From: Reticulitermes speratus
Taxonomy: Eukaryota; Arthropoda; Insecta; Blattodea; Rhinotermitidae
DNA length: 64,000 nt
NCBI GenBank assembly: GCA_021186555.1
Contig: JAJKFL010000013.1
Span: 40,983,144-41,047,143, forward strand
Direction: 5' to 3'
Numbering within the stretch: the stretch's first letter is position 1; each line of letters opens with the position of its first letter. Below are positions 58,601 through 64,000 of this stretch, one piece after another. Position numbers and translations under genes: made by a program. Below the pieces are notes generated by a model that saw only the letters and a list, made by a program, of their open reading frames with translations, made no database searches and was not told the origin of the DNA.

Positions 58601-60716
58601 TTTTTCAAAGTAGGCAGAAATATTGGTGTATTTGCTTAATAGATATGATGCATAAATAATTGCAATTAATGAAAGGTAGAGATAGGCCACATATGTACAA
58701 ATACTGAACAAGGAAATTATGAATGACAGGAAGTGTGATGGCAGCTGTACACTTATATCACTTCTGGTTTGGGACTTAAAAATTTTTAAGTGCATGTTTT
58801 TTGCTGTACAGATTGTATATTGACAATCTTGCATTAGGAAACCTGACTGCATTCTGGTAACAAGTCTTACAGTTCCTAAGAAGGTAGTACCATTCACAGA
58901 ACAGAGAGGTTCATTGGTGTGTTCACAGAAGCCTCCCATTGGACACTGCAGAGCCAGATTAATCCAGTCCTCATTATCAAACTATTTCTTTAAGATACAG
59001 TTAAATATAAACCTTCCTTTAACACCTTGTTCTCCCAAATGGCCGCTTCCCTTCCTTAATGTGTGAGGTATGGTACAAATTACAAAACTTCTCATTGTTC
59101 AGTTTTCTTTATCCTTGTGTTACTTCCTGTCTCTTATGTCCAGCTGTTCTCAAATATACTCGGTCTGTTTTCTGTGCGAAGAAAATGGAATGGCAGGAAG
59201 TTGTGTTGCCAAATTTGCTTCTGTTGCAGTCACAAACAAGGACACCTCTGGAGCAACAGATGGATGAAATCTTAAACAACAGCCCAGCTGTGCAGGAAGA
59301 AAGGAAGGTCTGTTTGTTCATAAGAGTGCTTAGTATAATCTGTATGATCAAGTACAGATAATTTATATTCTCTTAATTTTGTACAAAGATGGATTACTAA
59401 GAATCATTCATTTATGAGTCCAGCTGTGATGGTTCTTTGCAGGGTATCTTGCTATAGAATTGAAGGAACTTTATTTCTAAGTAAAAGTCTAAGTAGGTAA
59501 TCCAACTAACTCATGAAGCAGCATCTTTAACAGAAAGCTGGTAGTTTTTTCAGGTGGTCAAGCAATATCCTGCGCATTACATGATCTGCAAGTTCATTAA
59601 TGTGTTCAAAAGAGCCTGTCGCTGGAATATAATCCACACTTTATATTTATTTAAGTTTCATTTTAATATTATTATTCCAATTTGTGCCTGAGTCTTTAAA
59701 ATGTGTCTTCCCTTCAGATATTGAGACTGAAATGTTGTATGCTTTTCGTTATGCCCGGTGATCTTTGATTTGGTCACTGTAATAAAACTTGTTGAGTAAA
59801 TATTATGCAACTCCTCATTATCTACTAATTTGCCTCATCCTCAAAAAGTTATGAATTAGAATTATTATTTTCCTGCATAGGAAGAAGAAGAGTATAAGTT
59901 CAGTTTGGCTGAGATGCGTGAGCGTCGCAGAGAGATGGCCAAATTGCGAGCACAGCAATCATACATGGCCGCAAAGGCCAGCAGGCAGAAAAAGATCAAG
60001 AGCAAGAAGTGAGTATCAGGCTTTTAAATGCCTGGAGACAAGATTATTTTTTTGTGTCTGATGCTTATGGTCTTGTAAATATTCTGTTTGCATGACAAAG
60101 TTGGACATGGTAATTTAGGTTCTGGTGGTAGTGAGTGGTCCTTATGTATGCGAAACATGAACAGATTGAACTGCATGCATGCTATGCTACATGGTTAGAG
60201 TGCATCGTAGGCTGGTTTCAATACTTGCCTCATGTACTGTAGGTTGTACTAATTTGACCCAGTAGCTTGACATACGTTCTGATAAGTAGACTTGGAAATG
60301 AAAGACATACAGAAATTCATATTAAGTTCCTTTGCAGACTAAGTCAATCATTTTGAAATTAATTGAGCTTGGCCATATGTCAGAACATGTGGACTTCAAA
60401 TGGTTAATCATATACAAACCAGGGTTACATCTTGTTAAAGAAACAGACTAGTGAATATATGTATATATATATATATTGTGTGTAAAACACACACATGCAA
60501 CTTTTGTGAAACAGGTTTCATCGGGTTCTGCGGCGTGAACGTATTCGACAGCAGCTGAAAGAGTTTGAAGTACTTCAGAAAACAGATCCTGAAGCTGCAT
60601 TGCAACAGCTTGAACAATTGGAACGCACACGTGCTGAAGAACGGGTGTCTCTCCGACATCGCAGTACGGGACAGTGGGCAAGGAATAAGACTGTGAGAGC
60701 AAAATATGATAAAGAG
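52627..60716 (+). CDS. UTP14A: UTP14 homologue, SSU processome component (5' part, continues past window)
   Basis: Six coding exons join in frame: 52627-52733, 55332-55545, 57715-57870, 59230-59307, 59881-60008 and 60515-60716. They give 295 codons, about 40% of a typical 770-residue UTP14. The start MDNFDSTYSDNSDHEINEAV follows a TTACAG acceptor near 52610. Family hallmarks in order are LLAAVSQLD, the KPPSRKESSFQVSEFHLG block, IQRTVGFQNVKTQLGRWDAV and VYSSRAADQLTFPL (cf. KWDPVVxxNRxAEQLxFPL), RTPLEQQMDEIL, SLAEMRERRREMAKLRAQQS, RQKKIKSKK, and FHRVLRRERIRQQLKEFEVL with ALQQLEQLERTRAEERVSLR. UTP14 is a nucleolar protein needed for 18S rRNA processing and, in yeast, activates the helicase Dhr1. 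The last donor is GTTAGT at 60717. The next exon (expected to follow KYDKE) is not seen before 64000, and a Tigger element sits in that intron. Confidence 0.93.
53248..54574 (-). mobile_element. Near-intact mariner transposon
   Basis: A 1327-bp element in UTP14 intron 1, antisense. The ends are CTAGGAGCATTTCAGAAGTT (left) and the inverted CAAAGGCCATTTCAGAAGTT (right), about 28-bp imperfect terminal repeats, with TA at 53246-53247 and 54575-54576. Size and layout are those of an autonomous mariner with a single transposase gene. Confidence 0.88.
53347..54424 (-). pseudogene. Mariner transposase (DD34D) with one stop and one frameshift
   Basis: About 358 codons on the minus strand, starting at ATG 54424 (MDRERLQENFSRTDVRTVIK; the open frame extends upstream but the element ends at 54574). 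The paired HTH region includes LGKSALECYKSLKEGLGTHA, SYETVHRWVNFIKDGRE and GISPASVYLIL. The catalytic triad is visible as LMVDESW, LLQDNATPH and SPDLAPCDYWLF, with exactly 34 residues between the second and third Asp. Two lesions are seen: an in-frame TGA at 53908-53906 just after DESWMH, and a one-base excess in an A-run near 53504 that shifts the frame after LFSRV. In the other frame the tail can be followed to TAG at 53347. Damage this slight suggests a fairly recent insertion. Confidence 0.88.
54577..55331 (+). other. UTP14 intron 1, 3' part
   Basis: AT-rich intron sequence from the mariner's right flank to the exon 2 acceptor at 55331. A minus-strand frame runs through 54577-54802 into the mariner but contains no recognised domain there. 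Confidence 0.45.
56310..56480. repeat. Inverted repeat with two outward ribozyme-like motifs
   Basis: In UTP14 intron 2. The left arm (about 56331-56388) and right arm (about 56419-56474) are diverged inverted copies: GTCACTGAGTATTTGGTTCC and its counterpart GGAACCAAATATTCAGTGAC. Each arm read outward gives UUGAAGAUG, a variable stem (GAC...GUC on the left arm), UGAAAACAUC and GGAACC. C3 of the hammerhead core is replaced by U in both. Layout matches the palindrome at 6182-6380. Confidence 0.5.
56861..56933. repeat. Short palindrome with two CTGAAGA motifs
   Basis: A hairpin with 21-bp arms (56875-56895 and 56899-56919, one mismatch, loop TGA), extendable with mismatches to about 56861-56933. 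Both arms read outward as CAGCUGAAGAGACA. On the right arm a GAAAUC box follows 22 nt after CUGAAGA. It is in UTP14 intron 2, about 400 bp from the inverted repeat at 56310-56480. Stem II is poor, so it is a weaker member of the ribozyme-like set. Confidence 0.4.
57021..57062 (-). other. Degenerate hammerhead-like motif
   Basis: On the minus strand: AGCCUGAAGCUGGCUUAAAC, then CAAGCUGAAACCUGC. It has the CUGAAG...GAAAC layout with a stem II candidate (GCUU...AAGC) but lacks the GA of the first box. It is probably an old remnant. Confidence 0.25.
57871..59229 (+). other. UTP14 intron 3
   Basis: Intron between the donor GTATGC at 57871 and the acceptor TTGCAG at 59229. I see no repeat or extra exon; the open frame at 58589-58939 on the minus strand has no recognised domain. 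Confidence 0.5.
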
Positions 60717-61130
60717 GTTAGTATACATCAATTCAACATACTTTGAAGTAATCCATGAGCACAGTTTCAGAATATAAATATGAAACTAGTTGCAGCAAAA
60801 CCTCTCTAAATGGGTTAAAACCAGACACCTGCATTTACTGAAACATTTCCTTTGGTTAAGACAATATAAATAATGTAAAATTATGTTTAATATACATACA
60901 TGGTTTAATATGGAAATGGAAACCAAAAACAAGCATTTAACAGAAAATGATATGCTTCAATGTTATGTTAATATAATTTTACTCCAAGCTGTTTTTTTCT
61001 GGAATTTATCTGAGCAGGAATTAAGGTGGACATATAACCAGATGTATGCAGAATGCTGTATTTGAATACTAAAAAAATTAAAATTAAAAAAAGATGATGA
61101 AATAAAACCCAAAGTTTTATTCTCAATAAT

Positions 61131-61132
<2 letters not shown>

Positions 61133-61176
<44 letters not shown>
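61133..61176. repeat. (TA)n microsatellite at the Tigger insertion point
   Basis: About 22 TA units directly abut the left end of the Tigger element; TATATA also follows the right end (63385-63390). The transposon targets TA, so it either landed in a pre-existing TA tract or the tract expanded at the junction. Confidence 0.9.
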
Positions 61177-61179
<3 letters not shown>

Positions 61180-63384
61180 TGAAACCTCTATCCATCGTTT
61201 TTCAGGGGACCGGAAAATTTGAACGATACATACGGGAAATGATAGTACCGGGAAACCATTAAAAATTATAGATAAGAACAACTTAATGATAATTATTACT
61301 TCTTGCTGAGAAAATCTTTCATTAACGTTTGTTTTGAGCAAACTTTACTCCTCCTCAATTCAAAGTACGATTTTTCAAGGCCTAGAACACTTTCACGATC
61401 GCTGTCACTCATGCTGTGTGCATAAAAGAAAGATCTTACTTTCATCAGCGCTTCATGCGTCTCAGCAAAGCTCGGCACAACTTCAGGTTCGCCAGCTTCT
61501 TTCTCCTTCTTCCTGCTCCACACTCCCGGACGCCACGATGCTCACGCACAGCTCCTGCACTGTTTCTACACCACAGGTTGCCACGTGACTGTCCACAGAG
61601 ACGTAGTCCTCGAATTTATCTTTGTTCATGCCGCTGAACTTTTCCCAGTCTTGGCGGAAATCGTCGTCATCGTTGGTCAATACGACGTCACTATCTCCTG
61701 AAGATTGTCCCTGCACGTAACCAGCTTTCCGAAAACAATTTTCGATTGTCTGCTGGGTTACTTCTTGCAAGGCTGCCACAATGTAGTGCAAAGCTTCCAA
61801 CACGTTTATCTTCTTTTTCGTATCTTTGCCTGCATCCATTAAGCAAACACCTGTTTGCACGAGGCGTTTTCTATAAAGCTGCTTATAACACTTTATTACC
61901 CCTAAATCAAGGGGCTGGAGCACACTTGTACAATTTGCCGGGTACCGTATGACTTTTACATTTCTTAGAAACGATGTATCCTTTGGATGTGCGGCACAAT
62001 TGTCCACAAAGAGGAGAATGTTCCTGTTTTGTGCACCCATACTTGCGTCTAATGAACGCAGAAATGAAGAAAAAATGTCTGTGGTCATCCACGCTTTATT
62101 GTTCGCGTTGGTACTTGGTGGGTAATTTTTTTACATTCTTGAAACATCGCGGTTTCGGAGATTTTCCGATAACAATCGGCACTTGTTTGTCAGTTCCATC
62201 ACTGTTAACACAAAGTAAAACAGTAAGTCTGTCTTTACAGTTTTTCCCACCATGACAAGACTCTCCTTTGAGAGCCAAGGTTCTATCAGCAAGCACGTTG
62301 TAGAAGAGCCCCGTCTCATCCGCGTTGTAAATATCACGTTGTTCGTAGCCCTCCAATAAAGATGGCAGTCTTTCCAGCCACGCTTCCGTGCTTTCGCTGT
62401 CCACTGCCGCACTTTCTCCGACTAACTTCTTGTATACTAGGCCATGCCGGTCCTTAAACCTCGCTATCCAGCCATTGGATGCAGTGAAATTTTCTATATT
62501 CAGCTGCGCTGCAATCATCTTCGCCTTTCCACGAAGAATGGTTCCATCAATTGGGATATTCGACGCCCTTGCCTGCTGGTACCACGAGAAGAGTACTCTT
62601 TCCAACTCGGCGAACGTCGACTCCCTACCTATTTTCCTCTTCTTACTGGCGTTACCACATTTTTCTGCCTGCTCTCGGATTTCGTCCTTCTTTGCGAATA
62701 TGGAGTTTAGTGTGCTTGGAGCCAACCCAAGGCGTTTGGCAATGTCGACACGTTTCTCTCCAGGATTCTTCTCCACCTCTTCTACTATTTTCAATCGCTC
62801 GTGCAGAGTTCTCACTTGCTTTTTAGGTTGGGACATGGTCCATGGATTTCAAAATAAATAGCAGGAATAAAATATAATGAAGTAATAAAAACAGGAATGA
62901 ATTAATAACAGAAATAAAATATTATAGGAAAAGGATAATAAAGGATGGAAATGATTAAACCAGGGTAACATATGAAACTATGAAGCACACCAGAACGCAC
63001 AGAACCACTTGCAATGAAGTAAAGCTCCACAACAGAGTTGCCAAGTCTTCATCTAGTCCAAAGAAAAGGATGGAGAGCAAAGAGTACAGAATGCACTCCA
63101 TACTTTTTGATGGAGCCAATCCAGGTGGCACTAAGAAAGCAATGCATGCACAGCGCACTAAACCATCGCTTCAAATTTAAAAAAAAAAAAACTATCAGTG
63201 CGGGAAAATGTTGCGTCAGGACCGTGATTTTTCAACTATTGGTGCGGGAAAACGACAGTTCGGGGAACAATGGAGGCGGGAAAAAATAGTGTTATTTATA
63301 TGGGGCTAATTTCGGGACCAAATAAGGCAGACGATACATGCGGGCCAACGACGGTAACGGGAACGATGGATAGAGGTTTCACTG
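61177..63384 (-). mobile_element. Near-complete Tigger (pogo superfamily) transposon
   Basis: A 2208-bp element in a UTP14 intron, antisense. Terminal inverted repeats of 23 bp or more (CAGTGAAACCTCTATCCATC then GTT) are flanked by TA at 61175-61176 and 63385-63386. Subterminal sequences contain further GAACGATnnnnnGGGAA-type repeats on both sides. One transposase gene lies inside. Confidence 0.88.
61296..62836 (-). pseudogene. Tigger transposase with two frameshifts
   Basis: About 513 codons on the minus strand starting MSQPKKQVRTLHERLKIVEE (ATG 62836). The CENP-B-type DNA-binding part is an HTH (KRVDIAKRLGLAPSTLNSIF) followed by a second HTH (VLFSWYQQARASNIPIDGTI, NGWIARFKDRHGLVYKK). The catalytic DDE_1 domain has IYNADETGLFYNVL, LLFVDNCAAHP and VLQPLDLGVIKCYK, with about 31 residues between the second and third Asp. 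Frameshift 1 is near 62100, between KLPTKYQ and ANNKAWMT. Frameshift 2 is near 61500 in a purine-rich stretch, after which the C-terminal tail continues as PSFAETHEALMKVRSFFYAH to the end at 61296. Apart from these two lesions the gene looks young. Confidence 0.88.
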
Positions 63385-63386
63385 TA

Positions 63387-64000
63387 TATACAGTGCTAAA
63401 AATGGAAAATTTTAACACCCAGGATTCTAATAGAATATTCTTTATAAAACTTGTGTATACATATTTGCATGTCTGTGCCATGAGATAAATCATGAAATTG
63501 TCTCTGTTCCCTTGCAGTCTTAAAACAGAAATACACAGTGTGTGGTTTCAGATTGATTTTTATGCCTTAATTGTACAAATTTTTGAATCTCCTTTTCTTT
63601 GGCTTCCTTTGCTGTTGCCATTGCTACAGAATGCAACTTGGGATGATTATGTTCAAAGTTTTTTCGTCTTTATTGCTTCCACTCAGACTGGATTGCTGAT
63701 TTGCCTTCATATTTCCGTTGTATGTTGTGAGAAATTCTTGCCATTTCAAGGACAGATGTGTTTCATCATTTTATTAGAATGTCAGTGTTTGTGTATGAAA
63801 GAATGCTGCCTCTGCATAGGCAGTTACTAGGAAAGAGAAGTAGAATGTAGCATAATGTACAGGCAAGCTAGCAGGACCCAGGTTTGTGTGGCAAGTTTCA
63901 ACCAACCAATCAGGCAACCAACCACTCACTCTGCTTGTGAACCAAAGAAACCAAACTACGAAGCAACGCAACGAAACCGACCAACGCACTGAACCAACAA
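63387..64000 (+). other. UTP14 intron, right edge of window
   Basis: No UTP14 exon could be recognised here. The last 120 bp are rich in AACCAA/CAACC-type phrases (63895-64000), a low-complexity or repeat stretch cut by the window end. Confidence 0.4.

Noticed and set aside
61133..61176. (TA)n tract as an origin or regulatory element
   Set aside because: Simple TA microsatellite next to a TA-targeting transposon; nothing else supports a function.
1..64000. CRISPR arrays, bacterial operons or prophage
   Set aside because: No regularly spaced repeats or prokaryotic gene organisation; all clear genes have spliceosomal introns or are eukaryotic families.

Overview
The window is nuclear DNA from an AT-rich, intron-rich, repeat-laden animal genome, almost certainly an insect. 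The host genes encode typical metazoan proteins with GT-AG introns. The repeats include an RTE/BovB-like LINE, a CR1/jockey-like LINE with an SGNH-type ORF1, an LOA-like LINE, tRNA-derived SINEs and mariner, Tc3-like and pogo/Tigger DNA transposons. That mix is what I associate with cockroaches and termites (Blattodea); the taxon is inferred from recalled family resemblance, not shown by a search.

Five host genes can be reconstructed. (1) A CAMLG/GET2-like gene on the minus strand (2271-4738, three exons) encodes a receptor subunit for tail-anchored protein insertion. (2) A WTAP/fl(2)d gene on the plus strand (8497-34754, five coding exons, exactly 535 codons including stop) encodes an m6A-writer subunit. 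It fills much of the first half because its introns are packed with transposons. (3) A MADF-BESS putative transcription factor on the minus strand (42070-44360, two exons). (4) An intronless NAA40/NatD N-terminal acetyltransferase on the minus strand (48574-49245). (5) The first six coding exons of a UTP14 ribosome-biogenesis gene on the plus strand (52627-60716), which runs off the right edge. CAMLG and WTAP are divergently arranged, as are NAA40 and UTP14, so each pair may share a promoter region. Exon phases agree at every junction I propose.

Mobile DNA: a CR1/jockey-like fragment (830-1530); a full-span RTE copy with a 14-bp target duplication in WTAP intron 1 (10596-13691); a second RTE copy in WTAP intron 3 (26428-29829), itself split by a 197-bp insert flanked by TTATAA; two copies of one tRNA-like SINE with target duplications; a mariner relic (about 20602-21115); a Tc3-like relic (23932-24740); a decayed Tigger (30775 to about 33025); a pogo-type deletion derivative with terminal repeats (35058-35843); an LOA-like LINE (about 37080-41190); a second CR1/jockey-like LINE (about 45250-47430); an internally deleted mariner carrying duplicated GC-rich hairpins (51083-51727); a nearly intact mariner (53248-54574); and a nearly intact Tigger (61177-63384).

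The most unusual signal is a set of dispersed sequences built on a hammerhead-ribozyme-like plan (CUGANGA, stem II, GAAA, short self-complementary stem III, then UA). Some occur singly; the one at 45136-45180 also has a perfect stem I at the exact expected place. Others occur as back-to-back pairs in large palindromes, and the clearest palindrome (6182-6380) is flanked by a 13-bp direct repeat. Similar motifs are known from Penelope-like elements. No CRISPR array, rRNA or canonical tRNA gene was seen.
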